This document shows positions 27,702 to 35,420 of a DNA stretch of 64,000 bases, piece after piece. Position numbers and translations under genes: made by a program. How positions within the stretch are numbered: position 1 is the stretch's first letter; each line of letters opens with the position of its first letter. The notes beneath the pieces are model-generated. The model did not search any database, was not told the origin of the DNA, and was given only the letters and a program-made list of their open reading frames with translations. Source of the DNA: Chryseobacterium rhizosphaerae (lineage in GTDB: Bacteria > Bacteroidota > Bacteroidia > Flavobacteriales > Weeksellaceae); NCBI RefSeq assembly GCF_003385455.1, contig NZ_QNUF01000019.1, positions 31,627 through 95,626 on the forward strand, given 5' to 3'.

Positions 27702-30560
27702 TTACATATAAGCTTCAATAGGCTCACAAGTACATACTAAATTTCTATCTCCGTACGCTTCATCTACTCTTGATACAGAAGCGAAGAATTTGTGGTCTCT
27801 TACCCACTCTAATGGATAAGCTGCCTTTTCTCTGCTGTATGGTTTATCCCAAGAATCTGAGATCACCAACTGCTCTGTATGCGGAGCATTTTTCAATACG
27901 TTATTTGCTGCATCAGCTTCTCCGTTTGCAATTTCATCAATTTCTTTTTTGATAGAGATCAACGCTTCTGCAAAACGGTCAATTTCAGACTTGCTTTCAG
28001 ATTCTGTAGGCTCAATCATCAATGTTCCTGCAACAGGGAAAGAAACGGTAGGAGCATGGAAACCATAATCCATCAATCTCTTCGCTACATCAGCCACTTC
28101 AATTCCTAAAGATTTGAACTGACGGAAATCTACGATACACTCATGAGCCACTCTTCCGTGTTCATTTGAATATAAAATAGGGAAATGCGCTGCCAAAATC
28201 TCTTTAAGGTAGTTGGCATTCATGATAGCATGTCCTGTAGCTTTTTTAAGACCGTCTGTTCCTAACATTTTAATATAAGCATAAGAAATGTTAAGGATCA
28301 ATCCTGAACCGTAAGGTGCTGCAGAAATACCGTCAATAGCTTCTTTAGCTCCAATTCTGATATTAGCATTAGAAGGAAGGAAAGGAACCAGGTGTTTAGC
28401 AACACAGATAGGACCTACTCCAGGGCCTCCACCTCCGTGAGGAATTGCAAAAGTTTTGTGAAGATTCAGGTGACAAACATCTGCTCCAATGTTTCCCGGA
28501 CTTGTAAATCCTACCTGAGCGTTCATGTTGGCACCATCCATATATACCTGTCCTCCGTGTTCGTGGATTAAGTTGGTGATTTCTTTAATGTTGGCATCAA
28601 AGAATCCGTATGTAGAAGGATAAGTGATCATTACAGCTGATAAATTCGCTGAATGCTGTTCTGTTTTAGCTTTAAGATCTTCGAAGTCAATTTCCCCGTT
28701 TTCAAGGTTTTTAACCACTACAATCTTCATTCCTGCCATTGCTGCAGAAGCCGGGTTTGTTCCGTGTGCAGACTGTGGTATCAATACTACATTTCTGTGC
28801 GTATCTCCTCTTGAAATATGATATTCTCTGATTACCATTAATCCTGCATATTCTCCCTGAGCTCCTGAGTTAGGCTGCAATGAAGTTCCTGCAAAACCGG
28901 TAATTTCAGCAAGATCTTTTTCAAGCTCTGCAATCATTTTCTGGTAACCTCCAGCCTGATCTACCGGTACAAATGGGTGTACACTTCCCCAATCTGCCCA
29001 TGATAATGGTAACATCTGCGTTGCTGCGTTCAGCTTCATCGTACAAGATCCTAAAGAGATCATTGAGTGCGTCAATGATAAATCTTTTCTCTCAAGACGC
29101 TTGATGTAACGCATCAATTCTGTTTCCGTATGGTATTTGTTGAATACTTGTTCCGTAAGAATTTCGTCTTTTCTTAAATTCTCTTCAGGAATACTATATC
29201 CTTCTTTGATTTCTAATTTGAAAGTCTGCTTATCTTTAAACTGAGCAAAAGAAGCCATCAGATAGTTTAATTTCTCTAATGTAGTACTTTCGTTGATAGC
29301 AATACTTACAACATCTTCTGTGAAGTAATTAAGGTTGATTCTGTGATCCTGCATCATTCTCATCAATCTTCCTTTCTCATCTTCAGTCATGATGATTTTT
29401 ACGGTATCGAAGATTGGCTCTTCTACAGTCTGATATCCTAATGCTTTAAGACCGTTTTTCAAAGCGTTTGCTTTGAAGTGAATTTGGTCAGCGATATAGT
29501 TTAATCCTTTAGGACCATGATATACGGCATACATTCCTGCCATTACAGCCAATAGAACCTGAGCAGTACAGATGTTAGAAGTTGCTCTTTCTCTCTTGAT
29601 GTGCTGTTCTCTGGTTTGTAGTGCCATTCTCAATGCACGTTTTCCGTACATATCCTGAGAAACCCCGATAATTCTTCCCGGGATATCTCTTTTATAATCT
29701 TCTCTACAAGCAAAGAATGCTGCGTGAGGACCTCCATACCCTAATGGAATACCAAATCTCTGTGAAGTTCCTACTGCACAGTCTGCACCCATTTCAGCCG
29801 GAGACTTCAGTTTAACCAAAGCCATAGGATCACAAGCAACAGCCACCTGAAGATCAAGTTTTTTATAGTTTACGATATCTTCGGTGTAATCTAAAACAAC
29901 CCCGTTTTTACCCGGATACTGCAATAGAACCCCATAATAAGTACCGTCAAACTGATGCGTTTTATGATCACCGATTACCACTTCAATTTCCAGTCCTTCA
30001 GCTTTTGTTTTCAGTACAGAAACTGTTTGAGGAAGAACAAGGTCAGAAATAAAGAACTTATTGGCTCCTGCTTTTTTCTGATCTTTAGTTCTGTTGTTGA
30101 AGAACATATGCATTGCTTCAGCAGCTGCAGTAGACTCATCCAATAGAGATGCATTCGCTAATCCAAAACCTGTAAGATCACATACTACAGTCTGGAAATT
30201 AAGAAGAGCTTCCAGTCTTCCCTGTGCAATCTCTGCCTGATACGGTGTATATGCCGTATACCAGCTTGGATTTTCAAAGATATTTCTCTGAATTGCTGAT
30301 GGTAAAAGTGTATTGTGGTATCCGAATCCAATGTAACTTGTAAAATCAGTGTTTTTAGATGCCAATTCTTTCGAGTGGTTCAGCATTTCGTATTCCGAAA
30401 GCGGTGCCGAGATCTCAAGATCTTTCTCTAAACGGATAGAAGAAGGAATGGTCTGAGAAATTAACTCTTCAATACTAGAAACGCCAAGTTTTTCCAACAT
30501 CGCCTGTTTATCGGCTTCATTAAGGGAAATGTGACGGCTCACAAACTGTTCTGTATTCAT
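27702..30560 (-). CDS. gcvP: Glycine dehydrogenase (decarboxylating), P protein
   Basis: 952 residues, the full length of the single-chain homodimeric GcvP. The PLP lysine is Lys702 in HLNLHKTFAIPHGGGGPG, followed by the glycine-rich loop typical of the family. The N-terminal half carries the second, inactive fold (FSTSQRFGIPLGYGGPHAA-like segment). It decarboxylates glycine and passes the aminomethyl group to the lipoyl arm of GcvH. It is cytoplasmic. gcvT and gcvH are not adjacent. A consensus promoter lies just upstream, and no glycine riboswitch was recognised in the leader, which is too short to hold one. Confidence 0.97.
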   Translation of the reverse strand: MNTEQFVSRHISLNEADKQAMLEKLGVSSIEELISQTIPSSIRLEKDLEISAPLSEYEMLNHSKELASKNTDFTSYIGFGYHNTLLPSAIQRNIFENPSWYTAYTPYQAEIAQGRLEALLNFQTVVCDLTGFGLANASLLDESTAAAEAMHMFFNNRTKDQKKAGANKFFISDLVLPQTVSVLKTKAEGLEIEVVIGDHKTHQFDGTYYGVLLQYPGKNGVVLDYTEDIVNYKKLDLQVAVACDPMALVKLKSPAEMGADCAVGTSQRFGIPLGYGGPHAAFFACREDYKRDIPGRIIGVSQDMYGKRALRMALQTREQHIKRERATSNICTAQVLLAVMAGMYAVYHGPKGLNYIADQIHFKANALKNGLKALGYQTVEEPIFDTVKIIMTEDEKGRLMRMMQDHRINLNYFTEDVVSIAINESTTLEKLNYLMASFAQFKDKQTFKLEIKEGYSIPEENLRKDEILTEQVFNKYHTETELMRYIKRLERKDLSLTHSMISLGSCTMKLNAATQMLPLSWADWGSVHPFVPVDQAGGYQKMIAELEKDLAEITGFAGTSLQPNSGAQGEYAGLMVIREYHISRGDTHRNVVLIPQSAHGTNPASAAMAGMKIVVVKNLENGEIDFEDLKAKTEQHSANLSAVMITYPSTYGFFDANIKEITNLIHEHGGQVYMDGANMNAQVGFTSPGNIGADVCHLNLHKTFAIPHGGGGPGVGPICVAKHLVPFLPSNANIRIGAKEAIDGISAAPYGSGLILNISYAYIKMLGTDGLKKATGHAIMNANYLKEILAAHFPILYSNEHGRVAHECIVDFRQFKSLGIEVADVAKRLMDYGFHAPTVSFPVAGTLMIEPTESESKSEIDRFAEALISIKKEIDEIANGEADAANNVLKNAPHTEQLVISDSWDKPYSREKAAYPLEWVRDHKFFASVSRVDEAYGDRNLVCTCEPIEAYM

Positions 30561-30596
30561 TTTTATTTATTAGATTTTGTTTGTAAAAAAGATGGC

Positions 30597-30627
30597 TAAA
30601 ATTACAATTTTTTGAACGATTGTACAA
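30597..30627 (-). promoter_or_regulatory. gcvP promoter (TTG-N20-TAnnTTTA)
   Basis: On the minus strand TTG (30625-30627), 20 nt, then TAATTTTA (30597-30604). This is a near-perfect Bacteroidetes sigma-A promoter, 36 bp before the ATG. Confidence 0.65.
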
Positions 30628-30987
30628 CAGCATTCAACGGATGGTCATTCACAGAAATACTTGACTGTTATAAGAGAATTTACTTTTAATAAGATCAAGA
30701 CGGGTTTAGAGCATTATAAACAAAGATTATAACTATTCAATACATAATACTCAAAAATACAGAGAATTTAACATCAATAAAACACTGGTTGATCAATTGA
30801 AATATAATGAATTCGCAGATTATTTTTACCATCATGAATTATGTATAATTTATGCTGAAAAAATAAAACCAATAGGGAAATGTGGAAAATAAACTGAGCA
30901 ATTGATTTAATTTATCGGGCTGGTTTATCGCTCTAAAAGGGATCTTCCACTGCTATACATCAGGTTTTTAGAAAATTATGAAATTTT
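30628..30987. other. Intergenic region with a startless open frame
   Basis: No convincing gene. A 60-codon frame (30710-30892, +) lacks a start codon and may be chance or a remnant. Nothing else was recognised. Confidence 0.4.
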
Positions 30988-31020
30988 ATTAATTATATTT
31001 ATTCTAAATTAATATATTTG
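30988..31020 (+). promoter_or_regulatory. Promoter with overlapping inverted repeat for the Cys-rich micro-gene
   Basis: TATATTTG (31013-31020) is an exact -7 box ending 4 bp before the ATG at 31025, which implies a very short leader or leaderless start. ATTAATT (30988-30994) and AATTAAT (31007-31013) form an inverted repeat over the -33 to -10 zone, so a repressor site is plausible. Confidence 0.5.
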
Positions 31021-31024
31021 CAAC

Positions 31025-31177
31025 ATGAATATGATTACTCCATTTAAAGTACCGCCTTTAGCACCTGTCTATGCTTTTCAGAATGAAGAGATGTTCTGTG
31101 AAAAGAAATCTTGCTGTAAAAAATTCAAAAAAGGTAAAAGATGTAAAAAATGTCCCGGAAGAAAGAAAATGGCATAG
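31025..31177 (+). CDS. 50-residue Cys/Lys-rich micro-protein
   Basis: ATG at 31025, TAG at 31175-31177, 50 residues. The first ~20 residues are neutral and proline-containing (MNMITPFKVPPLAPVYAFQN). The rest is strongly basic with five cysteines (MFCEKKSCC, RCKKCPGRKK). It has no signal peptide or membrane span. The C-x4-CC and C-x2-C spacing could bind a metal such as iron or zinc, and the Lys/Arg could bind nucleic acid. Both ideas are inference. An exact -7 box with an overlapping inverted repeat precedes it. It ends 1 bp from the convergent DnaJ-domain gene. Confidence 0.6.
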   Translation: MNMITPFKVPPLAPVYAFQNEEMFCEKKSCCKKFKKGKRCKKCPGRKKMA

Positions 31178-31178
31178 A

Positions 31179-31826
31179 TTAGCTAAAGTTCTTCACTAAG
31201 ATATATACAGCAATTGCCAATATCATTATTCCCAAAAGCAACATTACAATTTTAGGCTGACCAGCCTTATTTATCCTTGTTCTTGGTTGGGGTTTAAACA
31301 TTTCTTCTACTGTGTTTTTGAATTTTTCCGAATCATTTTCAAAAACTTCTGTAATCGTAATTCCCTGAACAACGGTTTTATGTAAAAGAGAATTGGTAGC
31401 GTGAAGTAAAAGCTGGAATTTTCCATCCTTAAATTCCGTAATCTTAAATATTCTTTCTCCATACGGCTTTTCCAGTCCAAAAGGCAATACTTTCACTACA
31501 TCAGCATTCGTCGTTTGCCAGCTGATGATAATCTCCTCTCCTTTTTTAGCATGAATTTTATTGGCAGAAAAAGTTTTGATCGCAGGGGGAACATTATACC
31601 TGAAACTTCTTTGATGGCTTTCTAAATTCTGATCGTAAGAATGTCTTCTTGCAGGATCACTCAACGTTTCATACGCTTCCTGAATCTCACGGAAACGGTC
31701 AGCAAAAAAATCATCATTATCATTTTTATCCGGATGATACTTTAAAGACAGCTTCCGGTAGGCCTTTTTAATATCCTCTTCAGAAGCTTCCTGCGATATA
31801 CCGAGAAAATAGTAGTAATCTTTCAT
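31179..31826 (-). CDS. J-domain protein with C-terminal membrane anchor
   Basis: 215 residues from the ATG at 31826. An in-frame ATG at 31898 would add a non-J extension. The J domain covers residues about 2-65 with the HPD motif at 31-33, which stimulates DnaK ATPase. Residues about 85-150 form an Ig-like beta domain ([24 protein letters not shown]). One transmembrane span lies near the C-terminus ([17 protein letters not shown]). There are no Gly/Phe or zinc-finger regions, so it is a type C J-protein. It probably recruits DnaK to the membrane; the client is unknown. Confidence 0.88.
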   Translation of the reverse strand: MKDYYYFLGISQEASEEDIKKAYRKLSLKYHPDKNDNDDFFADRFREIQEAYETLSDPARRHSYDQNLESHQRSFRYNVPPAIKTFSANKIHAKKGEEIIISWQTTNADVVKVLPFGLEKPYGERIFKITEFKDGKFQLLLHATNSLLHKTVVQGITITEVFENDSEKFKNTVEEMFKPQPRTRINKAGQPKIVMLLLGIMILAIAVYILVKNFS

Positions 31827-32069
31827 TGAGCAATACAAAAATAAGAATTTATTTTTCCATGGATAAGATCTTATAGTAAAAAGTGCATGATCTTTCATAG
31901 AATATATCCATTACTCCTCTCTCCTAAAGACTTAAACTTGAAAAATATAACACGACTTTATCCCCTTGGTTGAGTTGGTCTTATTGATTAAATGATACAG
32001 AATCATTCTTATATATGATCCACATCATTTCCCTGAGGAAAATTAAACATCACACCATCATAATAAAAA

Positions 32070-32711
32070 CTAATGACAAATCCACTCCTTAGTGGGAATA
32101 ATCCAGTCATCAAGAGCCTTAAACAGAAAACCATGATTCAGACCCGTCTTAAGTTCAATTTCCTTAAAGTCTTTTATACCCGACCGGCTGAATCGTTGTT
32201 CTTCTGAAAGGGCAACATGGCCGTCATCAGATTGTTCGGTGATCGATAATATCTTTCCATAAAGTCTAAAATTTTTGTCTTTCTCCAGAGAATCATCTTT
32301 AAAAGTTGAGCCTATTAATACAAATTTTAATTCTGGATTTTTCTCATAATAAGATACATACTGCGCAATATAACCGCCCTGGGAAGTTCCAACAACTGTA
32401 ATATTATTAACGGAAACTCCTTTTTTAATCAAACTGTCAATTTGCTTCTTTACCTTTAAGGCATACAGAGCAGGATCGGTATCGGGCTTCCGTTTTTCAG
32501 AAATAACAATTCTATTTTCTCCTTTAAGCTTCGTAAGAATCGACTCATATTCCGCAATACCGTACTTCGGATGTTTTTCTTTTAAAGAATGATCCTCTAA
32601 AAATTTATTATGCAAAAAGAAAATATACTGTTTTTGCCGACATTTCTGGCCCGACACAAACATTGAGGAAAATAATACTAAGGCAATAAAGATATGTTGA
32701 TATTTCATCAT
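32070..32711 (-). CDS. Secreted alpha/beta hydrolase
   Basis: 213 residues. The signal peptide ends about residue 21 (MFVSGQ). The nucleophile elbow is VVGTSQGGYIAQ with Ser110, and a late His in GLNHGFLF is a plausible triad member. It resembles small Bacteroidetes alpha/beta hydrolases of unknown substrate. It starts with two adjacent ATG codons. It is transcribed alone, with about 160 bp separating it from the sigma operon. Confidence 0.8.
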   Translation of the reverse strand: MMKYQHIFIALVLFSSMFVSGQKCRQKQYIFFLHNKFLEDHSLKEKHPKYGIAEYESILTKLKGENRIVISEKRKPDTDPALYALKVKKQIDSLIKKGVSVNNITVVGTSQGGYIAQYVSYYEKNPELKFVLIGSTFKDDSLEKDKNFRLYGKILSITEQSDDGHVALSEEQRFSRSGIKDFKEIELKTGLNHGFLFKALDDWIIPTKEWICH

Positions 32712-32802
32712 AATTCCTGAAGATAATGCTTAAACAAATATAGCACTTAAATGACTAATCATACGTTGGGTCCCGGCGAGGCTTCAGACCATTATATACA
32801 AA

Positions 32803-32841
32803 AATTCCGGCGCGGGAAGCTCTGCTTCCCGCGCCGGAATT
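32803..32841 (-). terminator. Perfect 18-bp hairpin ending the sigma operon
   Basis: AATTCCGGCGCGGGAAGC (32803-32820), loop TCT, GCTTCCCGCGCCGGAATT (32824-32841). It is exceptionally GC-rich for its surroundings. It lies 28 bp beyond the stop of the last operon gene. Confidence 0.7.
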
Positions 32842-32869
32842 AAACAATTTCAATTTAGTCTTTCACGTA

Positions 32870-33127
32870 TTATGCTTCAAAGGTATTATCCTTTCTGCAG
32901 CATCTTGAACTGAATTCTTTTTTAAACTTTCCTTTCAGCTCCTGATAATCCTCCTCATTCATTTCCCTGATTTTATCGGCTAATCCGAAAGGGGATTTTT
33001 CTTTGATTCCGTATTCATCAAAGACCCCTCTGATAAATCTTTTTCTTTGTGCCGCTTTTTTAGCTATGAGTGCTACTCCTACAACGGCTAGTGCTCCAAG
33101 AGCTCCTTTTAATGCTGAATTTTTCAT
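32870..33127 (-). CDS. Small membrane protein of sigma-factor operon
   Basis: 85 residues. It has one N-terminal hydrophobic helix (ALKGALGALAVVGVALIAKK), then a charged amphipathic region (FIRGVFDEYGIKEKSPFGLADKIREM) and a Cys pair (SSRCCRK). No family was recognised. It is the third gene of a minus-strand set with the 110-residue membrane protein and the ECF sigma factor, so a role in the same stress or envelope response is inferred. Confidence 0.65.
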   Translation of the reverse strand: MKNSALKGALGALAVVGVALIAKKAAQRKRFIRGVFDEYGIKEKSPFGLADKIREMNEEDYQELKGKFKKEFSSRCCRKDNTFEA

Positions 33128-33217
33128 TTTTCTAAATTTTAAATTTTACTACTTCTTATTTTTTATATAGACGAATGAATTTTAATTTTACTTTACTACT
33201 TCTTTAAAATTTTTAAA

Positions 33218-33550
33218 TTATTCGTTGTTTCTGTTGAAGAATCCTCCTGAGCATTTATTTCTCCAGACTTCCTTGAATTTTTCTCTTTCTTCAGGGGATA
33301 ATCCTTCCATTTTTTCTCTCATTTTTCTTTCCTTGAAATCTTTCATCCCTTTCCCAAAATGGAAACCTCCAAAAAGAATCTTACTTAAAACAAGTATTCC
33401 CATGGCCTGCCAGAATGTAATGGACTTTACCCCTAAAATTTCGGGAAGCAGACAGTTCCAAAGCATCATTACAATCCATGTAACGGCTAAGAGGATTAAT
33501 GGTGGACATAACAATAAAAAAATCCAGCCCTTTTTGTGTTTATGATTCAT
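33218..33550 (-). CDS. Two-span membrane protein next to ECF sigma factor
   Basis: 110 residues. Two hydrophobic segments (IFLLLCPPLILLAVTWIVMMLW and FWQAMGILVLSKILFGGF) are followed by a charged C-terminal helix (KDFKERKMREKMEGLSPEEREKFKEVW) that should face the cytoplasm. It lies 11 bp after the sigma gene. A cytoplasmic charged helix on a membrane protein in this position suits a sigma-binding or anti-sigma-like function. No canonical zinc anti-sigma motif is seen, so this is inference. Confidence 0.75.
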   Translation of the reverse strand: MNHKHKKGWIFLLLCPPLILLAVTWIVMMLWNCLLPEILGVKSITFWQAMGILVLSKILFGGFHFGKGMKDFKERKMREKMEGLSPEEREKFKEVWRNKCSGGFFNRNNE

Positions 33551-33561
33551 AATTTCTTTTT

Positions 33562-34140
33562 CTAACTTTTTAAATCTTCGTATAATTTTCTCAATCTGTT
33601 TCTCAGATGCTTCACAGCATAGTTTTTTCTACTGATGATGGTTTTGATATTTTCTCCCTGTTCATCGGCAATCTCCTGGAGGGTTTTGTCGTTCAGTTCA
33701 TTTTCTACGTAGACCAGCCTTTGTTTTTCGGGAAGTTCATCAAGTGCTTCAAACAGCTTTTTCCAGATTTCATCCTGAAACATCTTCACTTCAGGACCTG
33801 CGCTTTCATCCATCAATAAGATATCTTTGATGGAAAAGCTTCCGTCTTCATCCTCATAGACGAAATCTTCAAGATTTTCTGTTTTCTTTTTCCGGTAACG
33901 GTCTGTTATTTTATTCGCCGTCACTCTGTACAACCAGCCTCCTACATTCACAATCTCAGAAAGATTGGTAAGGCTACTGAACTGATACCACACTTCCTGC
34001 AGAATATCTTCTGCATCTTCCGTGTTTTTCACTTTAGGACGAATATAAGACATCAGTTTCCCTCCGTAGCTTGAAACGGTTTGTGAGATGATACTTTCTT
34101 TCTCCTTCTGTGGCATTGTTATTTTTTCGACAACCTCCAT
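33562..34140 (-). CDS. ECF-type RNA polymerase sigma factor
   Basis: 192 residues. Region 2 covers residues about 20-90 (EDAEDILQEVWYQF, GWLYRVTANKITDRYRKKK) and region 4 covers about 128-185 (LDELPEKQRLVYVENELNDKTLQEIADEQGENIKTIISRKNYAVKHLR). Met9 is an alternative start. It is the first gene of a three-gene operon with two small membrane proteins that may control it. Target promoters are unknown. Confidence 0.9.
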   Translation of the reverse strand: MEVVEKITMPQKEKESIISQTVSSYGGKLMSYIRPKVKNTEDAEDILQEVWYQFSSLTNLSEIVNVGGWLYRVTANKITDRYRKKKTENLEDFVYEDEDGSFSIKDILLMDESAGPEVKMFQDEIWKKLFEALDELPEKQRLVYVENELNDKTLQEIADEQGENIKTIISRKNYAVKHLRNRLRKLYEDLKS

Positions 34141-34513
34141 ACTGACAAGACGGCTATCCTTTTGGTTTTACTTTAATAAATTTAAAATATTTTTCTCAAA
34201 ATCCAATTTTTCTTTTATCCATCGGATTTTTATCTCAGAATTTTTTTTTCCTACAACCCACTCAATACTAATCACTAATCACTCATTACTCATGTTCCGG
34301 GGAGCTGTTTCCTGCTATCCGTTCATACTCCTCACGCCCGGGCTTTCTTAAAAGAGCCATTCCATGCTGTGGGGTAACCACTGCTATCAGGGCTGGAGTA
34401 TTTGTGGGTATACTCATTATGGGCAACATAATGTATCCATAACCCTTTGCTTTTATTATCGTTATTTTACCCCTTATCATTCAATGCTAGTCATTCTCAG
34501 AAATCTATATTTA
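34141..34513. other. Sigma operon upstream region with a repeat-like block
   Basis: 34141-34290 is AT-rich upstream sequence. 34290-34400 is GC-richer (GGGGAGCTGTTTCCTGCTATCC ... GCTATCAGGGCTGG, shown in part) and resembles an interspersed element I associate with Flavobacteriia genomes. A short minus-strand frame over it is not convincing as a gene. Confidence 0.35.
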
Positions 34514-35355
34514 TTTTTTAATAACACTATCTAGATTCCTACGAACTGACAAAGATAACACCAGTCAAAAAAACTATCGAACATTACATTTTATCGCAGA
34601 TAAAATCCTTGCGCCTTAAAAATACCCAGCCTGTAAAATCTTCTTGCACCTTTGCGTTTCCTCCAACTCTCCACACCTAACCTACTCTTAGATACAGAAC
34701 ACCTTACACCTCCATATCCGTCGATTCTATTTTTTAATAACACCGTTTAGATTCCTGTGGAATGACAAAGACAACTCCGGTCAAAAAAACTATGGAATAC
34801 TACATTTTATCGCAGATAAAATCCTTGCGCCTTAAAAATACCAGCCTGTAAAATCTTCTTGCGCCTTTGCGTTTTCTCCAACTCTCCACACCTAACCTAC
34901 TCTTAGAAACAGAACACCTTACATCTCCATATCCATCGATCCTATTTCTTAATAACACAGTTTAGATTCCTGCGGAATGACAAAGACAACGCCACTCAAA
35001 AAAAACTATGGAATACTACATTTTATCGCAGATAAAATCCTTGCGCCTTAAAAACACCCAGCCTGTAAAATCTTCTTGTGCCTTTGCGTTTTTTCCAACT
35101 CTCCACACTTTTAATCCACTCTTAGACACAGAACACCTTACACCTCCATATCCATCTATCCTAATTTCTGAATAATATGGTTTAAATTCCTACGGAATGA
35201 CAAAGACAATGCCACTCAAAAACCTATGGAACATTACATTTTATCGCAGATAAAATCCTTGCGCCTTAAAAATACCCAGCCTGTAAAATCATCTTGCGTC
35301 TTTGCGTTTTTTCCAACTCTCCACACCTAACCTACTCTTAGAAACAGAACTTACA
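34514..35355. repeat. Tandem array of four ~217-bp non-coding units
   Basis: Four consecutive diverged units. The anchor GATTCCT begins at 34534, 34750, 34965 and (AATTCCT) 35185, giving periods of 216, 215 and 220 bp. Each unit carries GGAATGACAAAG, an 8-bp hairpin ATTTTATC-GCA-GATAAAAT, CCTTGCGCCTTAAAAA, TGTAAAATC and CAACTCTCCACAC. No frame is open across units. Origin and function are unknown. Confidence 0.9.
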
Positions 35356-35373
35356 CCAGATGGTAAACAGCAA

Positions 35374-35398
35374 AACGGAGAGCTAAGTGCTCTCCGTT
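35374..35398 (-). terminator. Terminator of the S9 peptidase gene
   Basis: AACGGAGAGC, loop TAAGT, GCTCTCCGTT: a 10-bp perfect stem 23 bp past the stop on the minus strand, with TTTTGC after it. Confidence 0.65.
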
Positions 35399-35420
35399 AT
35401 TTTATAAAATGCTATCCTTC

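Noticed and set aside
30710..30892. 60-codon + strand open frame in the gap upstream of gcvP
   Set aside because: No ATG, GTG or TTG start in good position and no recognisable protein; could be a chance frame or a worn remnant.
34286..34480. 64-residue minus-strand frame over the GC-richer block
   Set aside because: Translates a repeat-like segment; no coding signature or start context.
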